From positions 252,163,644 to 252,227,643 of the forward strand of contig JAVMKO010000001.1 in the NCBI GenBank assembly GCA_032164245.1: a DNA stretch of 64,000 nucleotides, written 5' to 3'. The stretch is from Sternotherus odoratus. Taxonomy: Eukaryota > Chordata > Testudines > Kinosternidae. A program made the position numbers and the translations under genes. This document shows positions 11,300 through 22,906 of the stretch, piece by piece (within the stretch, counting starts at the first letter, position 1; the number at the start of each line of letters is the position of its first letter). A model generated the notes under the pieces. It saw only the letters and a program-made list of their open reading frames with translations. It was not told the origin of the DNA and ran no database searches.

Positions 11300-11870
11300 T
11301 TGAATCATGGAACCTGATAATTTTAAAGCCAGATAAGGCTATTAAGATGATTTAGTCTGACCTCCTGTGTAACACAAATTTCAGCTAGTAAATTCTTGTA
11401 TCTAGCCCAACAATTTATAGCTGAACTAGTGTGTGTCTTTGATCCATTCTTGATTTCAAGTCTTAAGTGCTGGTAATCTCTTCCACTGGTTAAATCTTGA
11501 AAATTTGCATACTATTTCCATTTTGAAGTTTAACTTTCAACTTCCTGCCACTGGATCCTGTTCTGCCTTTGTGGACTATTTAATGTATCAGATATCTTCT
11601 GATGAGGAGTTAATTGTAAATTGCCTCTTAACTTTCTATTTCATAAACTAAATAGATTGAGTTCCTTTAGTCTCTCATTTTCCAGATCTCTTATTCATTT
11701 ACGTAGTTCCTCTGTAAACCCTGTTCAATTTTTTTAACATCTTAACATTTTAACAAGATCTTTAACTTAAAAATGTGTACACAAGACCTGGACACAGCAT
11801 TCCAGCAACAGTCTCACAAATGCCATATATAGAGGTAATATTACTTCCCCACTCTTCAACGTTCTTCTCT
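11300..11870 (-). mobile_element. Decayed CR1, 3' portion
   Basis: It begins with a CR1 3'-terminus-like segment (TTAAAGCCAGATAAGGCTAT, then TTTAGTCTGACCTCCTGTGT) and continues through text typical of reversed CR1 coding sequence (ATTCCAGCAACAGTCTCAC near 11800). All frames are broken. Confidence 0.65.
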
Positions 11871-11878
11871 TTATACAC

Positions 11879-12371
11879 TGTGGCAGACCCAGGGCAGACA
11901 GCTGCCAGTAAGGCCTGCAATTAGAAGGCTTTCCACAAGGGAATCAGGTCCAGCTGAGCAGGACTGCCACAGTCAGAAGCAGGGCCAGCTGAAGCCAATT
12001 AAGGAGGCTGTCAGAGCCCTTGAAAAGAGACTCCTCCACAGAGAGGCTTGTGGGAGTTTGAGGAGGGAGTTCTGGTGACAGTAACAGTTAGAGGAGCGAG
12101 TTGGTGGAAGCAGAGAGTGTGAAGAGCAAGTTGGAGGAGGCAGGGATGGAGAGGCTGCTGGCAAGCAGGAGAAGAGAACTAAGGGTCCCTACCAGAGGGG
12201 GACCTAGCTTTCCTAGCCTGCAGGAGCCTGTCCCTGAGAGGGAGAGAAAGAGAGCGAGGTGCTAAGGAGTAGCAGAAAAAAGAGTCTGGTACGGTCTGGC
12301 CAGGGCGCCAGTGCTGTGACAGCGACCCAAAGGACTTGAGCCAGGGGAGCCACCTTGTCACAACACCCAAG
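11879..12371. mobile_element. Possible solo LTR
   Basis: A GC-richer block of about 490 bp begins TGTGGCAGACCCAGGGC and ends near CCTTGTCACA, with ACAC on both sides (11875-11878, 12372-12375). TG...CA ends with a short duplication suggest a solo LTR. No polyadenylation signal, primer site or coding sequence is evident. The start resembles that of the clearer LTR at 25632. Confidence 0.4.
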
Positions 12372-12844
12372 TCTCATGTTAGTCATTTTTGTCACAGCAT
12401 CACATTGGAGATCATGGTCAGTTTGCTGTCCATGGTGACATAGTCCTTTTCAGAATTACTGCTTTCCAGAAAATGGTCCCTCATCCTGTATTTCCTATAT
12501 TCTTTTATGACCTTACATTGCCTTAAAATTGTATTAAAATGCATGCTGTCTGATTGTGTACTGAGTGATCCACATCCCTCTGCATCAATGACTAATTCTT
12601 TTCATTATTTATCCCACCTCCAATCTTTGTGTCTGCATATTTTATCAACAATGACTTTATAGTGTATTACAGGGGAAAAAACCTGAATATGTTGATCTGA
12701 GAGCCAAGCCCTGTGAGGCCCATCCTAATCTATGGTTGAGGGATTAATGTCTTTCTGTGTTGAGAGCAGACTGCTCACTTTTTCTGTGAGTAGACATTGG
12801 CTTAATGCTTGCTGCAACCAAGCCAAAATAATAAGATTTCTAAT
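12372..12844. other. Unannotated stretch
   Basis: No repeat ends or coding features recognised. Confidence 0.35.
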
Positions 12845-13085
12845 GTTTGCGGTACTGTAGCTGTGTTGGACCCAGGATGTTAGAGAGGCCAGGTGGCAGA
12901 GATAATATCTTTTATTGGATCAACAAGACTATAAGGTTTTGAGTCTACACAGAGCCCTTCATGTTTGGACTGAAGAAGAGCTTTGTGTAAGTTTGAAAGG
13001 TCTCTCTCACCAACAGAAGTTGGTCCAACAAAAGATAATACCTCACCCACCTGGCTGTCTAAGGTTTCTGTGGTGAACAAAATAA
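12845..13085. mobile_element. Penelope-like element terminal fragments, inverted arrangement
   Basis: The right part carries CACCAACAGAAGTTGGTCC, then AAAAGATAATACCTCACCCA, a terminus I associate with Penelope-like elements in turtles. The left part carries related text on the opposite strand (GATAATATCTTTTATTGGAT), so 12897-12922 and 13018-13046 are facing copies. Between them is TGAAGAAGAGCTTTGTGTAA. Inverted terminal copies are known for Penelope elements. Coding region absent. Confidence 0.6.
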
Positions 13086-14703
13086 AATATTTAATGATCT
13101 ACTAATAATTTTTTACTACTAATAAAATATTTGATTTCATTGCAGGATTACGGAAGTGAAACCGTTCATGTTTTTTTGTTTAAAGATTTCCATTGCAATC
13201 TTTTCTCATGTTTACCTTTTAGACAGTATTTTAAAGTAGATATTCCTTAATACTATAGTATGTTGTAGAACTCTTTAGAGAGTTAGGATGAAGTCAGATT
13301 TTAATTAAATTAATTAGATCTAAAACAGATGAGTTCTTGAATTCCATTTCTGCTTCATTCTCCTTGATTCTTTTGCTAAGTAAAGGAAACTGTCAACGCT
13401 CATTAGTTATTTAAATGATTTAAAGGCTAAAAAAATTGATGGGTCAACTGATTCAGCAAAACATTTGTATTACTATAGGGAAATATAATCTATCATCTGC
13501 TTTTAAAACAGTGTAATATAAGTGCTATAGGCTCCAATTTAGCAAAGTACTTAAGCATGTGGTTTGCTAGATGAAATGGGACATAATGGTAAAGGTTATT
13601 TCTATCTGGGAGGAGGTTTATAAAGCAAATAACTTAAATACTGGAAAGCAGGCTCTTTTAATAAAACTAAAAATCTTTTCTGCTGTATCACTTGGAGAAA
13701 ACTTAGTTCTGTTTATAGAAACAGAATGTTTTGGTTCTATGAAATGATTTATTCTGAGTGAGTTTTGAGAAACAGTTTGGTGGAATGAAAATGACATCAA
13801 ATAGTTTTAAACATGATGTGATCAATGTATAAAGAACAGCTTTGAAAGTATCAGTAACAGTGGGATACTGAGGGGGATTCCATGCCAAGTTTGCACTGAA
13901 TTGGTGGTACTGGAGTTCAGATGATCACCTCTTGAACACTTAAAAACTAGAGTTGGGAGTTAATTCAGGAAGATTTGGGGACAAGTAGAAGAGGACAAAA
14001 GTTTCTATGGCATGAAACAAACGCCACAAAGAACAGGTTGGGGTGAATAACTGAGGAACGGAAAATGGAATTGGAGGAACAGAGGAGCGAGGACTCATGC
14101 TTGCTTCTTTTGAAAAATTTTCCCTTTCCTTTTACACTACTTCAATCTCACTTCTTCATTTCTAATGTTAAGGAAATTTGTATTGAGGTAACACACAAAC
14201 AGGACATTGCAGAAATTAAAAATGATGCTCCCATCTAGAGGAGTTTACAATCTAATCTCTCCTTGTTCTTCCCTTATGTCCTCCTCCTTCCTGCCCACCC
14301 TCCCATTTGCATCCTCCCATTCTTCTATAATCTTTAGTTCTCCCATATCTTTCTTGCTCCTGCTACATTTTCTCTCTCGTTTGCATGAGATACCTTGTGC
14401 GGTTGGCACTCTTAAAATATTTCCTCTACTCTGAGTTTTCTATCTAGTCAATGCACCTAATAGCCAGTTTTTCTGACAGCACAATAGACCTTTTAACAGA
14501 CAGCACTTCCTGTCAGTTATTTTATTTGGGATTCTGCTTCAGTCATTGCTGATTTTAGCAGTGGATTAATGACCACTGCACTAAGAGAATGTTAGAGAAC
14601 TGATGAAGAGGGAAGAAAAAAGGGAAGTAGCAGCCATATGAATGGCACTGAGAAGACTAGGTTGGGGTCCTGGATGATTTTTAGGTAGCCAGTTTAAGAA
14701 TGC
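13086..14703. other. AT-rich stretch
   Basis: Nothing firm. Around 14200-14260 a short segment (GAGGAGTTTACAATCTAATCT) resembles part of the old amniote SINE at 27190. Open frames have no motifs. Confidence 0.3.
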
Positions 14704-14711
14704 TTCTAGAT

Positions 14712-17013
14712 CAGTGGTTCTTAACCTGGGTTCAATCGAACCCCAGGGGTTCGGTGAGTCAGTCTTAGGGATTCGGCGGAGGATAAGACACACCCGACTC
14801 ATATGATTCGTGATGACACGCCCCCCTTGGCCATCATTGGCTGCAGGTGATCACGCAACATCGCTTGGCCTATCTGTGCTGCAGGAAATTTGGTGCGCCC
14901 AGTAGTCGACTTGTGACTGTCGTGATGGTACGTCGTGTGATTTCTTTCTTAATATTTTAATCCCTTCATACTAACTATGTCGAGCAAAAAAAGAAAGTGG
15001 TCGGACGAATATGTACAATATGGATTCACATGTATAACGGAACATGATGGGAGTCAGCGTCCTAACTGCATTATTTGCAATGCCAAGTTGAGCAATTCTA
15101 GTCTAGCACCGGCAAAACTAAGAGAACACTTCCTTAAGCTGCATGGAGATGGAAAATACAAGAACACAACGCTCGCTGAATTCAAGGTGAAGAGAGACAG
15201 ATTCGATGAAAAGGCTACTTTGCCTGTTCTCGGCTTTGTACCCATCAACAAACCGATCCTCACAGCATCGTACGAAGTGGCTTACCTGATCGCAAAGCAG
15301 GGCAAACCACACACCATTGGTGAAACACTCATAAAACCAGCTATGTTGAAGATGGCGAATATCATGCTGGGAAAAGCGGCTGAAGTTAAGTTATCCCAAA
15401 TTCCTCTTTCAAATGACACCATCAGCGACAGAATAGAGGACATGAGCAAAGACATCTTGGCTCAAAGTAGTTGCAGATCTGATTTCAAGCCCGGCAAAAT
15501 TCAGCCTTCAACTCGACGAGACCACAGACGTTTCCAATCTAAGCCAGCTTGCTGTATTCGTGCGCTATGTGAAAGGCGACTTGATAAAGGAGGATTTTTT
15601 ATTTTGTAAGCCTCTTACACAACAACTAAGGCAGCCGATGTGAAGAAACTTGTGGATGACTTCTTCAAAGACAACAATCTTTCGTGGGATATGGTTTCTG
15701 CAGTTTGTTCGGACAGAGCTCCAGTCATGCTGGGAAGAAAGTCTGGTTTTGGTGCGCTAGTGAAAGCTGATTCACCACACACCATTGTATTCTGCACAGG
15801 CATGTGTTGGCAACAAAAACCTTACCTCCAACACTGGCAGAAGTATTAAAAATTGTAGTGGAATGCGTGAACTATGTGCGAAATAATGCTCTGAGGCACC
15901 GCATCTTCAGTGAGCTGTGTAAAGAAATGGGCTCTGAATTCGAGGTACTTTTGTACCATTCTAACGTTCGGTAGTTATCCCGGGGACAGGTGCTGAATCG
16001 TGTTTTTGCCCTGCGTGTGGAATTAGCCCTGTTTTTGCAAGAGCACCAACATTTTCATGCAGATTGCTTCAAAAATTCTGAGTTCATTCTCATTTTAGCG
16101 TACATGGCTGATATCTTTGCAGCTCTCAATCATCTCAATCAACAGATGCAGGGCGGTGGAGTCAACATCATCGAAGCGGAAGAAAACCTGAAGGCTTTTC
16201 AAAAAAAGCTACCGTTATGGAAACGACGAATAGAGAACGATAACTTCGCAAACTTTCCCCTGCTAGACGACTGTGTATGTGAGATCGAAGATGTATCTGG
16301 AATCGGAGACATTTCTTTATCCGCGGAACTGAAGCAAGCAATTGCCACGCACTTAGATGAGCTTGCAAAGTCTCTCGACGGATACTTCCCTACAAGAGAG
16401 TCTTATCCAGCATGGGTGAGACAGCCGTTCACGTTTAGTGTTGAGACAACAGATGTCAATGATGAATACCTCGATGAAATCATTGAAATTCAGCAGAGCC
16501 AGCTCCAACAGCAACTCTTCAGAACAACAACGCTCTCAACGTTTTGGTGTCAACAAATGGTAACGTACCCTGTTATTGCTAAGAAAGCTCTGGAGATTTT
16601 CATACCGTTTGTTACAACATATCTTTGCGAGCAATCATTTTCGAGGATGCTGGACATAAAAACGAAGAAAAGGAACAGACTTTGTTGCGAAAATGACATG
16701 AGAGTGGCACTTACCAAGGTGAAGCCGCGCATTTCTGAACTGGTCTCTGAAAGGCAACAGCAGAAGTCACACTGATTTGCAGTAAATATTCATTATTATG
16801 TGTTTGTTTTTGTGTGAAAATCATGTTTTAATGGTTTTGTTCTTTGAACACAGTGATGTTGATGCACGGTTCATTTTGTGCACCAGTAAAATATATACTT
16901 ATGTTTTGAATTTGAAAAAAAACATATTTTATTTTTCCAATTAAGAAGGGTTCGGTGAATGCGCATATGAAACTGGTGGGGTTCAGTACATCCAACAAGG
17001 TTAAGAACCACTG
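14712..17013 (+). mobile_element. BED-finger hAT DNA transposon, nearly full length
   Basis: Ends are inverted repeats CAGTGGTTCTTAACCT at the left and the reverse complement of CAGTGGTTCTTAACCT at the right. They are flanked by an 8-bp duplication TTCTAGAT (14704-14711) / TTCTAGAA (17014-17021), one mismatch, matching the nTCTAGAn preference described for Charlie-type hAT elements. The interior codes for a broken transposase. A secondary inverted pair near the ends (GGGTTCAATCGAACCCCAGGGGTTCGGTGA and its mirror near 16950) lies just inside. 2302 bp is close to the length expected of an autonomous element. Confidence 0.93.
14977..16775 (+). pseudogene. hAT transposase with BED zinc finger, frameshifted
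   Basis: Three open blocks (14977-15609, 15640-15849, 15990-16775) cover a ZBED-like transposase. The first starts MSSKKRKWSDEYVQYG, has a BED finger with C31, C34, H51 and H56, and continues through an IGETLIKPAM segment. The frame shifts near 15500, before the first catalytic segment, which reads LQLDETTD in the alternative frame. The CSDRAPVM segment (15640 block) corresponds to the second acid (TDGAxxM in relatives). The last block ends with YLCEQSFSRML, holding the expected third acid and the start of the hATC dimerisation region, and a terminal KPRISELVSERQQQKSH. Further breaks occur near 15800-15990, including an in-frame TAG at 15972-15974 where relatives have a tryptophan. The protein would cut and join element ends, but this copy cannot encode it. 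Confidence 0.92.
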
Positions 17014-17021
17014 TTCTAGAA

Positions 17022-19205
17022 GATGTATATAAGTTTGCTTAAAATGGGTGCTGGGGTGCTAAAGCCTTCACACTTAGACTGGGTCTTCGGCTGTAACCCC
17101 CTTGTTTATGGCTGTGATAATTTGGTATCCACAGTAATCTTTGCTTTGGAACTTTGTGACCAATGTCTGGTTAAAGTGACCCCAAAACAGTTTCTTCAAA
17201 ATAAATGTATTTTGTTAATCCGAAGGCACATAGCAACAGATTACTTAAAAAAAAGCCTAAGTACATATTATCTTACATATAAGTGCATATGGTCTTTCCT
17301 TGCCAGCTTCAACAGACCTCACTTAACCTAGGTATCACAAAATATTGGGCTGGGGTGCGAGAGATTGCAACTTTCAACTACTTCTTTGTGACACTCATGC
17401 TTAATCTGTCCTTTAAGTCACTGGTTTTTTTTTATCCTTCCCCTCCCTCACTTTGTTCAGAGTTCCCACCCAAAGATTTCTTGGGACATTGAGGAGGTCA
17501 TCTGAATCTGACCACACTGGTTTCTTTGTTTCTCTTGAGGTTGTTGGAGGTACTCTTCCCCCTGTGGATTCTGTCTACAGTCACTGTTTGTATGTTTCTT
17601 TAGGATTTAACTCTTAGCCCGCTTTTACCAGCAATACAACTACTCAACCCCCCATCTATGTCTAGATTTTTAACATTGATAGAACTAGGCAGATAATCTG
17701 TATGCTGATAATTCCCACATTCTTCACATCTGGCAACTATTATGCATAGGTCTTTCATCATTAGAATATCTGGGAAATAATGAATAATCAAATGGTTTAG
17801 TCCAAATTAGCGATTTAACATCTGTCTGTTGGGGAGGTAGGGGGGAAGAAATGATTTTAAAATGTATCTTGCGGAAGTTTGGTTGCACAACACTTTGAAA
17901 CATGTTCCAAGTTCTTAAACAAGTCTGAGCTGATGAGACACTGAATAATTGCAAATAGCTCCTTTAAAAAAAAAAAAGTGACTTCAGTTTGAGTACATTA
18001 CATTTAGTAATTGTTCTTGTATGCGGGAGGGCAGCAAAGGAAAACATGCTATTAGAATGAATTAGCAAAGTTGTCATTTGTAAGACTGTAAATTTCACAC
18101 AGTAGAAACATCTAATCTAAAAATAATTTCCCAAAATAGTTAAATTTTCCATATTCATTTTGTGCCAGTCACAAATAATTCCTCAATGTTTAACTTTTTC
18201 TAACATACTAATAGTTATTAGTAATCTACAGATTTGTTTTAATGGTCATCTGGGGGCTCACTGTTCTGCTAAAGTAGAATGAGGTCAATACTAGCCACAT
18301 TAAACTTCAAAACAAATATGAACTTCCAATATAAATGGGAGCTTATATATAATGGGTAGAAACCGTGATTAATCCTTTTATTATGAGTGTGTTTCATTTT
18401 GTGTTTATTTGTGTACATGGTGTAATATTGTGCACCATTTGAAATACATGTTTTAAAAGATCAAGGTATACCCTCTTCCTTATATTGCTACTATATGAAC
18501 TTGAAGTTTTAGATTGAGTATTGGGGTATGATATATTGAAAGAGTCTCTTGGATGTTCTTTGGGTGTACTGCATTTTAGTATGCATCTTGTGCAATATTG
18601 TATTGTCTGGAGGCATATAAACAGCAAGGGAACAGTGATCTGGATTGTGACCTACAAATACAAAAGGCATGTGTTTTCTTGTATAAGAAAACGTTTCTGT
18701 GAAAGAAACTTGCAGCATTCTTGTTCATGTAAGCATAACAAAGTACATTAAGAATCTCACTCAAACTATTTCTAGTCTTAGCATAAATTACAAGAAACTC
18801 TACTCTTAATTTTGATGTTTAAGCTTTGCCTTAATTCTCTGGTTTTTGTGCTCTGATTCTGCTGTATGGCTTTAGCAAGGTCTCCTTCACCACTCACTCT
18901 GGCACTATAGTGTGATTTAACCTGCTTTGCTGAGTCATCTTGCATAATTTTAAATAAATCTGTTTTTAAAATGTAATTTTATTATTTGCTTTCACAATTC
19001 TTGTTTTTTGTAGAAGTCATTTTTCCCCCCCAAAGAGTCGGAGTTCTTCAGTTGTATTTCCGGAGTGTAAGATACATTGCCTTTTGAACCTATTCTGTGA
19101 CATTAGGAATATCCTGACCATCTTACTACTTTTTCATTCTAAGGCTCTTCACACCAAGTAAAGAGATTTATCACTTAAACTTAGTTTAGACTTAATCTTG
19201 ATCAA
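17022..19205. other. AT-rich stretch without named features
   Basis: No repeats or coding regions recognised apart from the candidate exon at 19014-19066. An 11-13 A run lies near 17965. Confidence 0.35.
19014..19066 (+). other. Candidate host exon, weak
   Basis: A good acceptor (aattcttgttttttgtag) precedes 19014 and a strong donor (AGT|gtaaga) follows 19066. All three frames of the 53 nt are open, so coding potential cannot be judged. The donor and acceptor are the only evidence. Confidence 0.15.
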
Positions 19206-19210
19206 ACAAA

Positions 19211-20013
19211 TCTATATATATATAAAAGTCAAATGGTGTATGTATGCGTGAGTGTATGTATGTAAGCTTACTACTTCCACACCGTTTGAGCTAGAGACTT
19301 GAAATTTGGTACAGTTAGAGGTCTTGGGGTCCTAATGACCATAAGAGTCGAAAATTTTTCAAATCTCACCTCTGATGCCCCCCAGGGGTGAAATTCTTTA
19401 AAGGCTAATCACATCAGCTGGGCAGCTGCTGTTCTCTGTGACATAGTTCTGATGTCTTAATACCCCCTCCAACAGACACCGCACTCGCTCAGCTCTCTGC
19501 CCCTCCCCCCTCCAACGGAACCCCGGAATCCCTCAGCTCTCTCCCCCCTCCGACGGAACCCTCCCGGAATCCCTCAGCTCTCTGCCCCCTCCCCACCTCC
19601 GAAGGACCCGAGTTTGGTTTGGTCGGAGGGTAAGTGAGGTGGGGGGGTCGGGGTTGATCGGGGGTTAGGTGAGGTGGGGGGGTCGGGGTTGGTCGGGGGT
19701 TAGGTGAGGTGGGGGGGTCGGGGTTGGTTGGGGGGTAGGTGAGGTGGGGGGGTAGGTGAGGTGTGGGTGTTGGTCATGGGGTGTTGGGGTTGGTAGGGGG
19801 GAGACAGGGTGTTGGGGTTGGGTGGGGGGGGTGAAAATGAGTCGGGGTTGGTCGAGGGGTAAGTGAGGTGGGGGTGTCGGGTTTGGTCGGGGGGGGTGAG
19901 GTGGGGGTGTCAGGTTTTCTCTCTGCCCCCATCCAATGGACCCCGCACTTGCTCAGCTGTCTGCCCCCTTCCCACCTCCGACTGACCCGAGCAACGCCGG
20001 GTATGTTCGCTTG
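19211..20013 (+). mobile_element. Non-autonomous Helitron, copy A
   Basis: It begins TCTATATATATATAAAAGTC after an A and ends near CCCGAGCAACGCCGGG plus a short spacer and CTTG (CTAG in copy B), the usual Helitron arrangement: 5' TC, a GC hairpin near the 3' end and a CTAG terminus. The first 150 bp match copy B (39386-40013) almost word for word, for example CACACCGTTTGAGCTAGAGA. The middle holds C-rich units and a G-rich minisatellite. No Rep/helicase gene. The terminal CTTG shows decay of the 3' end. Confidence 0.75.
19620..19912 (+). repeat. G-rich minisatellite inside Helitron A
   Basis: Imperfect units of about 50 bp built from GGTTAGGTGAGGTGGGGGGG and TCGGGGTTGGTCGGGGG. Runs of four or more G recur every few bases on the + strand, so G-quadruplex formation is likely. 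C-rich units of the opposite character (CCCTCAGCTCTCTGCCCC) flank it on both sides. Confidence 0.85.
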
Positions 20014-20975
20014 CATTTTAAATAACACAATTATCCAGTTAATTGAAATGCTGCAAAACAATTATTACTGCCGATCTCGTATCACAGTTGTTTCCATTAA
20101 GTAAGCAATTTGGTTTTATTGCTTTTGAGGGTTAACACAAAAAACCCTTCATCAGTAGTTGCTGGTATCTGGTTGTGAGCTTTCCCAGACTGTGCTGATT
20201 TAACAAGATATAATAGAGAGCACAAGATTTCCAAATTAGCTTAACTTCTATATGTACCTCAATGAAAAATACATATATACTTCCAAGATCTGGAAAGTGT
20301 AAATGTCCCTAGGAGCTGGTAACAATATGGAAGTCTTGAGGGAACATTGTGTCAATATGAAAATGCTGTTCTATTTCCCCCTTCCTGTTTGAAGATAAAG
20401 GAGCGACATGCCTTCTCTAGGGTGATTTTTAAATCTTAGATTTTTTTTGACGTATAAAACGTGTTGACAGCAACTACTTTAAAAAATATATCAGCTTTAC
20501 AAATTGGTGATGCTTTCATAGAGCTGCAGTACATTAGCTGACATTCCTAATATTGCAAGGTTTGGGATTAATATAAAATGTACAGTCATATTAATTCACA
20601 TTGTTTTTTGATTCTGTGGGACAAGCTGTCAATAAGCAGGTGGTAGTGTAAAGAATGATGTAATGTCATCTTCCTGTTGTGTGGCTAAAGGCTTCTGAGT
20701 TTGAGTTCACCTTCTCTAAGAATGAAAGGTGATTTATTGGCATTTATAGTCCTTTGCACTTTAAAAATTCTATACAGATGTAAGCCAAAAGCACTGCCAC
20801 AGTGAGAACTCAATAAATCCTCACTACCAATCCAGTGCTCCTTTGCAGTTCAACTTTTATGTTAATTAGTGATATATAAGGCTATGTTTGTCATGACTAT
20901 TTTTAGTAAAAGTTATAGGATACTGGCTGTAAACACACATTCATGGCCTGTACTATATACCCCTAACTAAAACTT
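20014..20975. other. AT-rich stretch, nothing recognised
   Basis: No ORF, RNA or repeat signature seen. Confidence 0.35.
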
Positions 20976-21290
20976 TGGCCGGGGGTGCTCTGGGGGAGGG
21001 CTGTCTGGGGTGTGAGAGTGTGCTGGGGGTGGTGGCTTGGGAGGCCCGCTCGTGCTGGGAGGTGGGGATGGGCAGTGACAGCACGTAGCTCAGGATCAGT
21101 GTTGGGTTGGTGGGGCTGGCAGGCTCCCTACCCTGCTCCGCATGTCCTTGCAGCTCCTAGCTGGAGGGAAGGCCGAGGGGCTCCCCACGCTGCTCCTGCC
21201 ATGAGCTCTGGCTCTACAGTTCCCATGACCAGGAACTGCAGCCAGTGGGAGCTGCTGGGGCAGTGCCTGTAAGTGTGGCCCCGTCCTGCT
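20976..21290. mobile_element. GC-rich hAT-like internal fragment
   Basis: The end of the block contains CCCATGACCAGGAACTGCAG, then CCAGTGGGAGCTGCTGGGG, a partly palindromic motif that recurs inside hAT MITEs of this window (23540, 62374-62677). Boundaries and terminal repeats are not visible. Confidence 0.4.
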
Positions 21291-21429
21291 CTCCGGGCCC
21301 TTGGAGTCAGCAACGGCAGCTCCCAACAACTATTGCTCTCTAGTTCCTGACCCTCCGTGCCTTGCAGCACATCTCTGCTGTGATCTTCAGTTTTGGAGAC
21401 CTAGGGGTCCGAGTCGGAGCCCCCTTACA

Positions 21430-21850
21430 CCGTGTTCTAAGGACAAGGTTCAACTCGGGGCACATTCTCTGTTTCACATCAGCCAGAACATTTTCCTCCC
21501 AGTGTTCTGTCCTAAGCCACATTCGACTGGCAGAGAGCAGAGGCTTCACTCACTGGATGTCCGCAGAGTGCTAGCCTTTTACATTGAAAGAACAAAACCC
21601 TTTAGGAGGTACATTCAACTGTTTGTGGCAGCGACAGACAAGATGAAGGGTCTTCCAGTCTTCTCCCAATTAATTTTGTTGTGGGTCGTGTCCTGCATCT
21701 GAGGTTGTTACAAACTGGCAGAGGTGCCTGCCCCTCCATTCACAGCATGCACTACCAGGGTGCAGGTTTCTTGAGCAACATTCCTGGTGCAAGTTCTGAC
21801 CCAGGAAATATGCAGAGCGGTGATCCTCCATACATACTTTCACCATGCAC
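21430..21850 (+). pseudogene. Tyrosine recombinase (DIRS/Ngaro-type), broken
   Basis: In the open frame 21301-21702, residues 84-104 read LDVRRVLAFYIERTKPFRR and are followed by LFVAATDKMKGLPVFSQ, a pattern I associate with DIRS-type tyrosine recombinases of turtles and fish. A stop at 21700-21702 interrupts the frame. Beyond it, in the same frame, TACTTRVQVS lies where relatives have a HxxR motif, so the arginine is kept and the histidine is replaced by cysteine. Then comes HTYFHHALC, where the nucleophilic tyrosine would be expected but is not readable. Further stops follow. In an intact element this enzyme integrates a circular DNA intermediate. The copy is dead. Confidence 0.6.
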
Positions 21851-22169
21851 TATGCAGTTACCAAGCAGGGCAGAGATCATGTGTCCTTTAGTAGAGCAGT
21901 GCTCTAGTCCGTGACATCTTAATTCCGACTTTGCCTCCGAAACTTGGCTTGGGAGTCTACTGATTGGAACTGACACGAAGAAGCACTGGAAGAAGAAAAA
22001 ACAGTTACTCGCCTTCTCATAGCCGTTCTTCGAAATGTGGTGTTCATGTCCATTCCAATACCTCCCCACCTACCCCTCTGCTGGCATAGCTGGCAAGAAG
22101 GAGCTGAAGGGGTGGCGCCCAGGCCGACCCAACGGATGCTGTTAGTGGAAAAAATCTTCCAGCTGCCGC

Positions 22170-22172
22170 ACG

Positions 22173-22214
<42 letters not shown>
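22170..22214. repeat. (CG)n(CA)n microsatellite
   Basis: About six CG followed by about 15-16 CA dinucleotides (22170-22214), an alternating purine-pyrimidine tract prone to Z-DNA, in the loop of the DIRS terminal palindrome. Confidence 0.95.
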
Positions 22215-22217
<3 letters not shown>

Positions 22218-22275
22218 TTAGAATGGAAATGAACAACACGTCTCGAAGAACAACAGTTACGAGAAGGTAACCAGT

Positions 22276-22889
22276 TTCTGTTCTAACTAATCATGTAAAT
22301 CACAGGAGAGTACAGATCATACAAACCAATAACCATTATGTGAATGGGAGTCCAGAGGGACCGTTGGTGTCCAGGAACTTAGGCAGGTTGGGTGTCACAT
22401 AATAGGTGGTCTCTGCCTCATGGAGCCCCTTTTCTAGCTTCTGAGACATTTCTCTATCCTTCTTCTTCTTCTATCCTTCTTCTTCTTCTTTAGGTGCGTC
22501 TCTCTTAAGTAGTTTTCTATCCCGCCTTCCTTTCCCCTCCTTTCTGAAGAGTCCGCTAAACTGGTTTTCCAAGGATTTAGTTTACCCATTGTTCGTGTGT
22601 TTGCAGCTGAATAGCTAAGTTGAGGCCTAATGGGGTGGTCTGCTAGTATTTCTGTATGGGGTGTAACTGCTTCAGGACCTGTCATCAGTGGGGGATTCCT
22701 AGTAGAGCAGTTTTTCATAACAACTTCAATATCAACTAGAATTCATATGTTGTGCAGACATAGCCCCCATTCATCACATCATGGAGGAGAGGCCACTATT
22801 TGAGTAAATGCAAAAGGGTCTATGATTCAGGCTGCATGGATTATGAATTCTCTCTCTCTCTCCAGTCTCCTATGAGTGTTTTCATGGGT
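22276..22889. other. Unannotated stretch
   Basis: Contains a short CTT/CTTCTT-rich tract (about 22458-22492) and a (TC)n tract at 22850-22862. No genes recognised. Confidence 0.35.
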
Positions 22890-22906
22890 ACAGCAGAATT
22901 TGACTA

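Larger units (their letters stand above)
21290..22275 (+). mobile_element. DIRS-like tyrosine-recombinase retrotransposon, 3' portion
   Basis: A recombinase remnant is followed by a palindromic terminal repeat. The right-hand repeat has facing arms: CAGTTACTCGCCTTCTCATA at 22001 mirrors a segment ending GTTACGAGAAGGTAACC at 22272, and TTCTTCGAAATGTGGTGTTC mirrors GAACAACACGTCTCGAAGAA. Between the arms lies a CG/CA microsatellite. Inverted termini are a feature of DIRS elements. The 5' limit is a guess. Confidence 0.6.
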
